A stretch of 25,800 bases of DNA from CAYSLU01 sp964431965. GTDB taxonomy: Bacteria; Verrucomicrobiota; Kiritimatiellia; CAIKKV01; CAYSLU01. Below the pieces are notes generated by a model that saw nothing but the letters and a program-made list of their open reading frames with translations, was not told where the DNA came from and made no database searches. The DNA lies in contig CAYSLU010000079.1 in the NCBI GenBank assembly GCA_964431965.1, positions 1-25,800 on the forward strand. The letters are read 5' to 3'. The position numbers and the translations under genes are program-made. Shown piece by piece: positions 1 to 7,364 of this stretch. Within the stretch, counting starts at the first letter, position 1. Every line of letters begins with the position of its first letter.

Positions 1-2076
1 GGCGGACGGCCGGTCCGGCCGGACCCGGGCCAGGAGCAGGGCGACAGCCGCGAGCCCGGCGGCAACCGCCGCCACACGCGCGCCGGCGGCGGAAGACGGA
101 GCTGAGGGCGGGTCGTCGCCGGCCGACTGCAACAGCGCCCGGGCCGGCTGACGGGCGAGCCGGCGCATGGCGAGCGCGACCGTGGCGAGGCCGAGTGCGA
201 GCGACGCTCCCCCTCCGACGATCAGGGATGAGAGATCGGCCTGGAAGCGGACGGGCGTGGCCCCAACCGCGCCGGGCCACCAGCTGGCGAGCCCGTGCAG
301 CAGCAGGCCGGCGTAGGCCGTTCCGGAGTAGGCGCCGGCCGCGCATCCGGCCGCCGCCACGAGGCCGAACTCTGCCAGGTACAGCCGGGTGAGCCGGCGG
401 CGGGGGAATCCGACACCCCGCAGGATGCCGAACTCCGCCCGGCGCTGATCGATCGCGAAGGCGGCGAGGAGTCCGAGCAGCAGGAGCGCGGCGGCCACCA
501 GGAACAGGCTGAACCCGATGAACAGCTGGCCGAAGTCCACGGACCCGCGGCTGGCCTCGAGGGCGCGCTCGCGGACCGGCTCGAAGCGGAGCCCGAGCGC
601 CGGCGGGATCAGCTCGTCGATCAGGCGCTGCTCCGTCTGGTCCCTGGCCTCCCGGTCGGCCAGCGTCCGGATCGCCGTGAGTTCGCCGTGGCGGGTGCCC
701 CAGATGCGGCGTGCCGCCGACAGGGCGATGAACGCCTTCGGCGTCCCCCGGTGGGCTTCCCAGAACTCCTCGTCCTTGGGGCGGACGCGGCTGAAGTCGA
801 CCGGAACCGCCGCATCCCAGTCGCGGCAGCTGGCGGCATCCTCCATCCCCGGGAGATTCGGCGCCAGCGTCGGGCCGTAGGGGATGTAGTCGAGCGGCAG
901 CATGCGCGACACCGTGAAGCGGTTGGTCCGCTCCACGAGCCGCTGGTCGGGCGAGAGCATGAAGTAGGCGAGCTCGACGCTGTCGCCCGAGTTGGCGCGC
1001 AGATCGTCGGCCAGCCAGTCGGTCAGGACGATGGCCGACTCGTTCGTGAGGCTGCCAACCAGCGACATCAGCGGGTCCCGCGAAGCGGGCAGACGGGCGG
1101 CGACGCGGGGGCGCAGGGGGGCGAAGGCGGTGACCATGGAATAGGGCGTCGTGCGGCTCCCCGCCCGGATGTCGTTGACGAAATAGGTAAAGACGCCGAC
1201 GGCGTCTGGCCAGCATGACTGCGCGGCACGCATCAGCTCGCGGTCCAGGAATACGCGCTCGCTGCGCAACTCCACGCGTTCCTCAGGCCCGGGCACCGGC
1301 ACGATCCGGGCGCCCAGATCGGACAGCCGAAGCAGGCGGTGCAGGGCGGCGTCCGCGAGCTCCGGAGTGACCCGGCGCGAGCCGATGCCCGCGGCGAGGA
1401 GCAGGTTGGCCCGGCCCTCGAGCCCGGTCTCCTGCTGGAGCCAGGCGAGCGGTACGAAGGCGTTGGCCGGCGGCGTCGGATCGGACGTCAGGCTGTACCG
1501 GCCGAATGCATCGTCCGACAGCACCGCGGCAACGCGCAGGCGCGAGGCGGCGCGGGCGCCCGCCGGCCGGCCGAAGGTGCTTTCTCCGGGGATGAGCTCC
1601 GGCCGGTTGATGCGCAGCACCACCGTGTCCCCCGTGGAGGCGCCCAGCGTGGCCGCCAGGGCTGCGCCCAGCGCCACCTCGCCCGCCTGCGGGGGACAGT
1701 CGGGGGACGGGGTGTCCGATCCGAGCAGGCCGAAGTTGCCATCGACGCCCAGCACGCGCACCGGTGTCGCGTGGCCCGGGCGGTCCGCCAGCGTGACGCG
1801 GCCGGAGAGGTCGAGCCCGGCCGCCGCGAGGGACCCGAGGTCGACGGCGAGATCGTCGGCCAGCTCGGACCGGAAGAACCGGTCGCGTGCGGAAAGGGCG
1901 ACTTCGATCCGGCCGATCCGGTCGAGGGCGAGGCGCTGCAGGCTGTACCGCATGGAGTCGCCGACCACCAGGGCGCCGGTCAGCCCGGCCGCCGCCGCCG
2001 CCGCCCCGAGCGCGAGCGTCAGGTGCGAGCGCCAGTGGAACCCGAGGTTGCGCAGGATGAAGGACCAGTGGGTCAT
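1..2076 (-). CDS. FtsX-like ABC transporter permease, 3' end outside window
   Basis: The reading frame is open from an ATG at 2076 to the left edge, giving the first 692 residues of a larger protein. Residues about 16-40 form an Ala-rich hydrophobic segment ending GALVVGD, followed by a long non-membrane domain (about 40-500) like the periplasmic MacB-core region. A membrane segment then starts near residue 516 (FIGFSLFLVAAALLLLGLL), followed by RRAEFGILRGVGFPRRR, the cytoplasmic loop typical of FtsX/LolC/MacB permeases, and two or more further hydrophobic stretches before the edge. The family couples ATP hydrolysis to mechanical work on envelope lipids, lipoproteins or exported compounds. 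It starts 13 bases after the stop of the ATPase gene, so the two are surely co-transcribed and probably form one transporter. At more than 692 residues it is longer than LolC/E or MacB and probably carries a second FtsX unit off-window. The substrate cannot be told. Confidence 0.88.
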   Translation of the reverse strand, partial: MTHWSFILRNLGFHWRSHLTLALGAAAAAAGLTGALVVGDSMRYSLQRLALDRIGRIEVALSARDRFFRSELADDLAVDLGSLAAAGLDLSGRVTLADRPGHATPVRVLGVDGNFGLLGSDTPSPDCPPQAGEVALGAALAATLGASTGDTVVLRINRPELIPGESTFGRPAGARAASRLRVAAVLSDDAFGRYSLTSDPTPPANAFVPLAWLQQETGLEGRANLLLAAGIGSRRVTPELADAALHRLLRLSDLGARIVPVPGPEERVELRSERVFLDRELMRAAQSCWPDAVGVFTYFVNDIRAGSRTTPYSMVTAFAPLRPRVAARLPASRDPLMSLVGSLTNESAIVLTDWLADDLRANSGDSVELAYFMLSPDQRLVERTNRFTVSRMLPLDYIPYGPTLAPNLPGMEDAASCRDWDAAVPVDFSRVRPKDEEFWEAHRGTPKAFIALSAARRIWGTRHGELTAIRTLADREARDQTEQRLIDELIPPALGLRFEPVRERALEASRGSVDFGQLFIGFSLFLVAAALLLLGLLAAFAIDQRRAEFGILRGVGFPRRRLTRLYLAEFGLVAAAGCAAGAYSGTAYAGLLLHGLASWWPGAVGATPVRFQADLSSLIVGGGASLALGLATVALAMRRLARQPARALLQSAGDDPPSAPSSAAGARVAAVAAGLAAVALLLARVRPDRPSA

Positions 2077-2089
2077 CGGATGCAATGCG

Positions 2090-2779
2090 TCAGGACTCCA
2101 CGATTCGCCCGTCCTGGAGTTCGAGCCGGCGGCTCATCCGAGCCGCCACGGCCGGGGCGTGCGTGACCACGACCAGGGCGAGCCCGTCCTCCTCGCTGAG
2201 GCGGACGAGCAGGTCGACCAGCCGATCCGCGGCCGTGCGGTCGAGCGAGCCGGTGGGCTCGTCCGCGAGCAGGACGGCCGGGCGGTTCACGAGGGCGCGG
2301 GCCACGGCGACCCGCTGGCACTCGCCGCCCGAAAGGGCGCCGGGCCGGTGGGCGAGGCGCGCGGTCAGGCCCACGCGGTCGAGCAGGGAGCGGGCGCGGG
2401 CCGCGTCCGTCGCGTCCACCGTGGCCCGGATGGCCAGGGCGGGAATGAGGACGTTTTCGAGCGCCGTGCACTGCGGCAGCAGGTAGTGGAGCTGGAAGAC
2501 GAATCCGATGCGCTCGTTGCGGATGCGGGAGAGCGCGGCGTCGCCCGCCCCGGCGTACGCCTGGCCGTCGAGCAGGACGCGGCCGGTCGAGGGCCGGTCG
2601 AGGAAGCCCATGAGGTTGAGCAGCGTGGTCTTGCCGGAGCCGGACGGGCCGGCGATCGCGAGGCGCTCGCCGGGCCGGATGGACAGGCTGACGCTTCGCA
2701 GCACCTCGACGGGCGGGCGGCCCGCGCCCGTCGAGTACGACTTGCCGACTCCTTCGAGCTGCAGGATGGATCCGGTCAT
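2090..2779 (-). CDS. LolD/MacB-type ABC transporter ATP-binding protein
   Basis: A 229-residue ATPase, the normal length for LolD/MacB-type nucleotide-binding subunits. Walker A is GPSGSGKTT (residues 44-52), the Q-loop lies in FVFQLHYLLPQ (93-103), the signature is LSGGECQRV (149-157), Walker B is VLLADEPTGSLD (169-180) and the H-loop is VVVTHAP (203-209). The signature has Cys where Gln is usual (LSGGEQQRV), a mild deviation. The ATG at 2779 is preceded by AGGAGG seven bases upstream, which fixes the start. The gene sits 23 bases after the glycosyltransferase stop and 13 bases before the FtsX-like permease, so it very likely powers that permease. Such pairs move lipoproteins, lipids or small exported molecules across or out of the inner membrane; the actual cargo is unknown. 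Confidence 0.93.
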   Translation of the reverse strand: MTGSILQLEGVGKSYSTGAGRPPVEVLRSVSLSIRPGERLAIAGPSGSGKTTLLNLMGFLDRPSTGRVLLDGQAYAGAGDAALSRIRNERIGFVFQLHYLLPQCTALENVLIPALAIRATVDATDAARARSLLDRVGLTARLAHRPGALSGGECQRVAVARALVNRPAVLLADEPTGSLDRTAADRLVDLLVRLSEEDGLALVVVTHAPAVAARMSRRLELQDGRIVES

Positions 2780-2802
2780 GTTTGCCTCCTGCGCTGGCGG
2801 CG

Positions 2803-4089
2803 CTAGCCGGCGACTTCGCGGCACAGGCCGACCAAGCGCTCCGCGGCGCGCGCCGCCGTAAAGTCCCGGAGCACGGCGGCGCGGCCCGCCGCTCCGATCC
2901 GGGCGGCCTCGTCCCGCCGGACGAGCAGCCCCTCGAGGGCCGCGGCGAGCGCCGTGTCGTCGCCGGGCGGATACAGCACGCCTCCGCCGGTGATCTCGAG
3001 CAGCTCCGGGTATGCGCCGATCCGGGGCAGCGCGAACGGCACGCCGCAGGCCAGCGCTTCCAGCACGTGCAGGCCGAACGCCTCGCCGCGCCGGTCGGGG
3101 ACGCACAGCACGGAGGAGCCGCGCAGCAGCGCGTCCCGCCCGGCCCGTTCCGGATTGCCGAGGAACTCGGCATCGCCGTCCGCTCCGGCGCGGGCGAGCG
3201 AGCCCCGGACGCGCCGGAGGAACGAGGAGTCCGCGGCGGTCGATCCGCCGGCCGCGCGCAGGCGCAGGCGCTCCAGCCCCGGGCGCTTCCGGAGCGCGAC
3301 GAACGCGTCCGCGACGAGGTCGAGCCCTTTCTCCTCGCACATGCGCGAGAGGAAGACGATGGCCGGCGGATCGGGCGGCGCGTGGGGCGGGGCATCGGCC
3401 ACGGGGATGCCGGGGTAGATCACGCGCACCGCATCGGACCCGAGGCCGAGGCGTCGGGTCATGACGTCCCGGTAGAAGCGGCTGACGGCCGCGGCGCCGG
3501 CCAGCCCGCGGGCGCGCTCGGCGACGAGCGCCCAGGCGCGCGTGCGGTAGGGCTCCGGCAGGTCGTCGAGGAACGAGTCCTCGTCCTGGAGGATGGAGAT
3601 CACGGGGCAGCCCAGCCGCTCGCGGATCCGCGCGGCCATGCCCACGAGCAGCACGTTTGACAGGCAGACCACATCCGGGCGGGCGTTCCGGGCGAGCCAG
3701 TCGATCAGGCGGTCCAGTTCGGCGGCCGGGCGTCCCTCCTCGGCGCGCAGCATGGTGAGCGTGGTCTCGCCGAGCTCCGCGGGATCCATGAGGCCGGCGA
3801 GCCGGGCGCCGGCGCGCAGGAGGGCCGGCGCGTCGAGCGCGCGGCGCAGGAACGCGGGGAGGCGGTCGTAGCCCGCCCATTTCTGGCGCAGGTAGGAGCC
3901 GATGCCGCCGAAGAAGATGGGCGCGCTCCGGTACTCGCCGCCGGTCTCGGCCGGGAGCGGGAGGTAGACGGGCACCATGAGCACGTCGTGGCCGAGCGCG
4001 ATCAGCGCCCGGGCGAGCGCGTGGTCGCGGATGCAGTTCTCGCAGTAGAACGCATCCGCCACGCCCGGGTTGACCATGACGATTCTCAT
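2803..4089 (-). CDS. Family 4 glycosyltransferase
   Basis: A 428-residue GT-B glycosyltransferase. The start is taken at the ATG at 4089 (MRIVMVNPG), because the six residues in front of it in the open frame do not belong to the usual Rossmann beta-strand opening. An early YCENCIRDHALARAL segment (15-29) follows. The C-terminal sugar-nucleotide domain begins near 242 with AIVFLSRMCEEKGLD and carries the EX7E motif within GEAFGLHVLEALACG (335-349; Glu336 and Glu344). It would transfer a sugar from a nucleotide donor; acceptor and donor are not predictable. It is the first gene of a three-gene minus-strand set with an ABC ATPase (23-base gap) and an FtsX-like permease, suggesting that a glycosylated product and its transport are linked. 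A 147-base gap separates it from the amidohydrolase upstream. Confidence 0.9.
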   Translation of the reverse strand: MRIVMVNPGVADAFYCENCIRDHALARALIALGHDVLMVPVYLPLPAETGGEYRSAPIFFGGIGSYLRQKWAGYDRLPAFLRRALDAPALLRAGARLAGLMDPAELGETTLTMLRAEEGRPAAELDRLIDWLARNARPDVVCLSNVLLVGMAARIRERLGCPVISILQDEDSFLDDLPEPYRTRAWALVAERARGLAGAAAVSRFYRDVMTRRLGLGSDAVRVIYPGIPVADAPPHAPPDPPAIVFLSRMCEEKGLDLVADAFVALRKRPGLERLRLRAAGGSTAADSSFLRRVRGSLARAGADGDAEFLGNPERAGRDALLRGSSVLCVPDRRGEAFGLHVLEALACGVPFALPRIGAYPELLEITGGGVLYPPGDDTALAAALEGLLVRRDEAARIGAAGRAAVLRDFTAARAAERLVGLCREVAG

Positions 4090-4236
4090 GAAGGCTCTAC
4101 ATAGCATACCGGCGCGTCTGGATCGAGAGCGAGATCGTGCCCGCCGTCGCGCTGGGGCCAGGGATGGCCGCGCCAGCAGCCATTATTGACAAGCCCTTCG
4201 TGACTCGGAGATCCACGCTGGGCATCCGGCCGGCTG

Positions 4237-5835
4237 CTAGCGACGGCGTCCGTCCAGGATCCGGCGCATGTTGGCGCCGAGGATGGGGATGAGGACGCGG
4301 TCGGGGACGTCGACGGACAGCAGGCGGCCGAGCTCCCAGTCGATGCCGTGCGCCATGGCGTCGGTGCCGAAGACGACCTGGTCCACGGGCACGCGCTTCA
4401 GCGTTTCCTCCCACCGGATCGAGCTGCAGAAGCTGCCGCACCATTCCAGGTAGACATTGCGCCGCTTGCAGGCCAGCTCCTCCGCCTCGCGTCGGCCCGC
4501 ATCTCCGCCGCCGGAGTGGCCGAGCAGGATCGGCACGCGCGGGTAGCGGCGGGCGATGTCGTCGAACATGCTCGGCGAGTCGCACGGGCCGGCCCACGTG
4601 TGCGCCAGGACCGGAAGCCGATGCTTCGAGGCGTAGTCCCACATGGGCGTGAACCGGGCGTCGGTGGCCGGCACCTGCCAGTAGTCGCAAAGGGTCTTGA
4701 AGCCGACGAACACCGGACTGGCGAAATAGCGGTCGAGCTTCGGAATGAGCTCGTCGGCGTAGAAGGGGTTGAACGCCACGTAGCCGGCGAAGCGCCCGCG
4801 GTGCGGGCGCAGCACCTGCTCCAGCAGGTCGTTGCCTTCGACCGGCGCGCCCATGAGGGCCGCCATCCCCGACACCAGCATGGTCCGGATTCCGATTGCG
4901 TCCATGGTCTTCAGTCCCAGCGCGATCTGGTCGCTCTCGTCCTGAGCGGCCAGGACGTAGCCGGCCGACGGGCCGAGGTGGCCGTGGGCGTCGATGACGT
5001 CCACGCCCAGGGGCTTGCCCTCCAGAAGCCGGAGCCACAGCGTGTTGCGGTGCGTGCCCGCGATCGTCGGACCGCTCGAGGCGGGCTTCAGCCCCAGCAG
5101 CCGGTCGAGATTGCCGTGGGCGATGCGTCGGCGGTCGGGCTCCGTGATGTCCGCGCGGGCCAGGGCGGCGATCGCCGCGCCGTTGTGGCTCTTGAGCCCG
5201 GTCCCGAACACCAGGCGGTCGGCGCCGAAGTGCTGCACTGCGAGCTCGATTCCTGAGCAGGTGTGATGCCACGAGTTGTCCGCCAGGATGCTTTTCCGCT
5301 GGCGCATGAGGTCGTAGACCGTGATGCAGGGGCCCCAGGCGTACTCGGTGAGGATCAGGGGCACGTCCGGGAACATCGCGGCGAAGTCCAGGATGTCCGG
5401 GGCGCCGGCCTCGTCGTGGCGCAGTATGACGAACGGCTTGAGCGGCCGGAGCTTCCGGACCACCGGCTCCAGCTGGCACAGCGTGAGGCGGCCGGGGACG
5501 CGGGTGACGAGCTTCAGCGCGCGGGTTCCTCCGGTCTTCATCTGGCGGGCGAGCGCCTCGATGGCGCCGTGCTCGTAGGTCATGAGGCCCGATACGGTCA
5601 GCGCCGGGACGATGCGGCCGAGCGCTCCCGGGGTGCGCGCGATCTCGTCGAGCATGCGCTGGTTGCTTGAGAGCGCATGGTCCTGGCGGGACTCCTCGTT
5701 CCAGACGAGCGAGCGGGTGATGCCCAGCCGGTCCATGTGGTCGAGCCGCGACCGGATGGTGGGGAACTCGGCGCCGCCGGTGGACTTCTTCCCGAAGGAT
5801 CCGGTCGCGTCAAACAGCATCGGCACTTTACTCAT
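4237..5835 (-). CDS. Tandem amidohydrolase-family protein with degenerate N-terminal half
   Basis: This 532-residue protein is two amidohydrolase-2-type TIM-barrel units in a row. The C-terminal unit (about 278-532) keeps the metal ligands: His284 and His286 in IDAHGHLG, His412 in LAHTWAG, His440 in LLGHSGGG and Asp492 in VVFGTDAM, ending LGANMRRIL. The N-terminal unit (about 1-265) aligns by eye but has lost most of them: FDATGSFG (Thr11, Ser13) replaces HxH, Glu164 stands for the third His and Gly213 for the Asp; His140 remains. The family hydrolyses or decarboxylates small molecules with a Zn-type site; the substrate is unknown. The start at 5835 has AGGAGG ten bases upstream. It lies 36 bases after the HD-domain gene, so the two are probably one operon. 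The inactive half may be structural or regulatory. Confidence 0.85.
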   Translation of the reverse strand: MSKVPMLFDATGSFGKKSTGGAEFPTIRSRLDHMDRLGITRSLVWNEESRQDHALSSNQRMLDEIARTPGALGRIVPALTVSGLMTYEHGAIEALARQMKTGGTRALKLVTRVPGRLTLCQLEPVVRKLRPLKPFVILRHDEAGAPDILDFAAMFPDVPLILTEYAWGPCITVYDLMRQRKSILADNSWHHTCSGIELAVQHFGADRLVFGTGLKSHNGAAIAALARADITEPDRRRIAHGNLDRLLGLKPASSGPTIAGTHRNTLWLRLLEGKPLGVDVIDAHGHLGPSAGYVLAAQDESDQIALGLKTMDAIGIRTMLVSGMAALMGAPVEGNDLLEQVLRPHRGRFAGYVAFNPFYADELIPKLDRYFASPVFVGFKTLCDYWQVPATDARFTPMWDYASKHRLPVLAHTWAGPCDSPSMFDDIARRYPRVPILLGHSGGGDAGRREAEELACKRRNVYLEWCGSFCSSIRWEETLKRVPVDQVVFGTDAMAHGIDWELGRLLSVDVPDRVLIPILGANMRRILDGRRR

Positions 5836-5871
5836 GGCTGGCCTGCCTCCTGGATCGATCCTGATCGCCGC

Positions 5872-6648
5872 CTACAGCCGGTACACCTCGAACAGCCGGC
5901 GCTCGGTTTGCTCGCCTTCCATCCGGGCTTCGACCTCGACCAGATGGGCGAGCGTCGAGTTGCTCAACTTGTCCTTGAGCAGGTTGTCGAGCTGGAAGAT
6001 TCCGGCCGAGTTGCCCAGCGTGATGGCGATGCGGACCGGCCGCTCGGCTCCCTTCTCGATCCTCACCGAGCGGATCGCCTGGGCCGACACGGAGTGGATG
6101 TTCACCTGGCCAGCCTCGAACGGAATGCGCGAGCGGCCTTCGGTCATGTCAGTCGTGTCCGCCACCTTCAGGACGCCGGCCTCGATGGTCAGGCACCGCT
6201 GTTCCGTGTCGTGCGCGACGATCGCGTGGAGCGTTTCCGACACCATGATCGTGAGCGCCGGCTCGGAGTAGATGCCAGCCAGGAGCTGTCGGGCCTTGGT
6301 GTTCGCGATGAACAGGCTGTACTTTTCGTGATCGTCGCGGTGGATGCTGATGCCGGTGTCGTGCAGGCAGGCGGCCAGCACGACGACCACCTCGGCGTCC
6401 TTCGCCTCCATCTGGTAGTTCGTCACGATCGAGGGCTCGACGCCGCCGTCGATCAGCAGCCGCAGGATCTTGAGGGCCGCGTTGGCGACGATCCGGATGT
6501 GCACCTCGCCGTGATCGCTGATGTGGCAGCGGTCGACGGCGTTCATGTTGGCGCACTTCCAGAGCTGCAGGAGCTCTTCGTCGGCGACGATGTGAGCGAT
6601 CAGAGTCTTCAGCTTGTCGTTGCCTCGGTATGGGACGTGAAAGCTCAT
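5872..6648 (-). CDS. HD-domain phosphohydrolase
   Basis: A 258-residue soluble protein of the HD superfamily (metal-dependent phosphohydrolases). The ligands run His46 or His50 (SDHGEVHIRI), His96-Asp97 (ACLHDTGI), His103 and His107 (ISIHRDDHEKY), His141/His146 (LHAIVAHDTEQ) and Asp164 (LKVADTTDMTEG), an arrangement typical of catalytically competent HD domains that also carry extra metal ligands. The last 80 residues (about 180-258) form a separate alpha/beta tail that I do not recognise. The open frame extends 44 codons further upstream, but the extension is low complexity and overlaps the divergent promoter; the ATG at 6648 has AGGAG eleven bases upstream and is preferred. Substrate is unknown: nucleotides, cyclic nucleotides or phosphate esters are all possible. 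It is divergent from a small DNA-binding-like gene, which may control it. Confidence 0.85.
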   Translation of the reverse strand: MSFHVPYRGNDKLKTLIAHIVADEELLQLWKCANMNAVDRCHISDHGEVHIRIVANAALKILRLLIDGGVEPSIVTNYQMEAKDAEVVVVLAACLHDTGISIHRDDHEKYSLFIANTKARQLLAGIYSEPALTIMVSETLHAIVAHDTEQRCLTIEAGVLKVADTTDMTEGRSRIPFEAGQVNIHSVSAQAIRSVRIEKGAERPVRIAITLGNSAGIFQLDNLLKDKLSNSTLAHLVEVEARMEGEQTERRLFEVYRL

Positions 6649-6715
6649 GGGTCGGCGGTCTCCTTCCACGCAAGATAACAAACTGCCCGTGGCTTGCGCA
6701 TCCTCCAAGTCTGCG

Positions 6716-6731
6716 AAACAAGGCCTTGATT
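6716..6731. promoter_or_regulatory. Palindromic operator candidate CAAGGCCTTG
   Basis: A perfect 10-base palindrome, CAAGGCCTTG at 6719-6728, with one mismatched pair and then two further matching pairs outside it (6716-6731). It overlaps the -35 element of the plus-strand promoter and lies about 70 bases upstream of the HD-gene start. Ribbon-helix-helix repressors often bind such sites and repress themselves, so this is a reasonable operator for the 6780-7316 product. Binding is inference. Confidence 0.45.
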
Positions 6732-6754
6732 CCGGCTGAGGAGTGGGATATAGG
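6726..6754 (+). promoter_or_regulatory. Sigma-70-type promoter for the RHH-like gene
   Basis: TTGATT at 6726-6731 and TATAGG at 6749-6754 are separated by exactly 17 bases; this matches the -35/-10 pattern well in an otherwise GC-rich region. Transcription would begin near 6761, about 20 bases before the ATG at 6780. This short leader also supports starting the gene at 6780 and not at the earlier in-frame 6630. Confidence 0.6.
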
Positions 6755-6779
6755 CGACGAAGTTTCAGTCGAACGCACA

Positions 6780-7316
6780 ATGACAGCCAACAAAGCCCAG
6801 CGAGCGATTGGTCGTCCTCCGAAATTCCCGGAACCGAGCCGGCCGGTGACGATCACTCTGCCGGAGCGGACGCTCCGGCAGCTTCAGGCGGTCCATGAAG
6901 ACCGGGCCCAGGCCGTCGTCAAAGTCACGAACGAGATGGTCGGGCGGACGCAAGAGAAGGCCAAGATGGTCGAGCTGGTCGACGTGACGCCGGGCCACGC
7001 GATCATCGTCGTCGGGCGCTCCGCCTCGCTGCGCCGCATCAAGTGGCTCCGGCTGGTCGAGATCGCGCCGGGCCGGAACTTGCTCATCATCCCGTCGGGC
7101 ACGGCGGTGGAGTCGCTGGAGGTGGCGATTCTCGACCTGATCGAGCATCTGCCGCCGAGCGATGACCGGGAGCGTTCGCTGCTGATGGAACTCCGGGCGC
7201 AACTCGGCGCTCTGAGGCGGACGAATCGGATCTCCAAGGCGGAGATCATCTTCTTCGACACCACGGGCCGATCTTCCCGGCCCCATGCGAGCGGGGACCG
7301 CGCGCTGTCGCGGTGA
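6780..7316 (+). CDS. Ribbon-helix-helix-like putative transcription regulator
   Basis: A 178-residue protein starting at the ATG at 6780; an earlier in-frame start at 6630 would overlap the divergent HD gene and precede the promoter. Residues 22-50 (RPVTITLPERTLRQLQAVHE and the helix after it) look like a ribbon-helix-helix beta-strand plus helix, though the second helix is not a clear Arc/CopG match. An AT-hook-like GRPPK lies at 11-15. Residues 62-120 form an alpha/beta region (MVELVDVTPGHAIIVVGRS, NLLIIPSGTAVESLEVAILDL) and 128-150 a charged helix. I do not recognise the full-length family. Its divergent position, the promoter and the overlapping palindrome suggest a regulator of itself and of the HD/amidohydrolase pair. 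It converges on the SGNH gene, whose stop lies 48 bases away. Confidence 0.7.
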   Translation: MTANKAQRAIGRPPKFPEPSRPVTITLPERTLRQLQAVHEDRAQAVVKVTNEMVGRTQEKAKMVELVDVTPGHAIIVVGRSASLRRIKWLRLVEIAPGRNLLIIPSGTAVESLEVAILDLIEHLPPSDDRERSLLMELRAQLGALRRTNRISKAEIIFFDTTGRSSRPHASGDRALSR

Positions 7317-7346
7317 TCGGGCGCTGTCGCGGGGCCGTGAGCGGCC
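7302..7346. repeat. 12-base direct repeat and short hairpin between convergent genes
   Basis: GCGCTGTCGCGG occurs at 7302-7313 and again at 7321-7332 (19-base period), across the stop codon of the RHH-like gene. It is followed by a hairpin GGCCG-TGAG-CGGCC at 7333-7346. No T-tract follows on either strand, so calling it a terminator would be weak; it sits where a bidirectional one would be expected. Confidence 0.4.
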
Positions 7347-7364
7347 GGTCTCCAGTGTGGCCTG

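Noticed and set aside
2090..3880. A 596-codon minus-strand open frame over the ABC ATPase and glycosyltransferase
   Set aside because: Only the last 229 codons are the ATPase; the rest is an out-of-frame Arg/Ala/Pro-rich reading of the glycosyltransferase gene.
4090..4236. A possible promoter (TATGCT near the glycosyltransferase start) or small gene in the 147-base gap
   Set aside because: No -35 box at a sensible distance, and no short frame with a ribosome site and protein-like composition. Nothing is claimed here.
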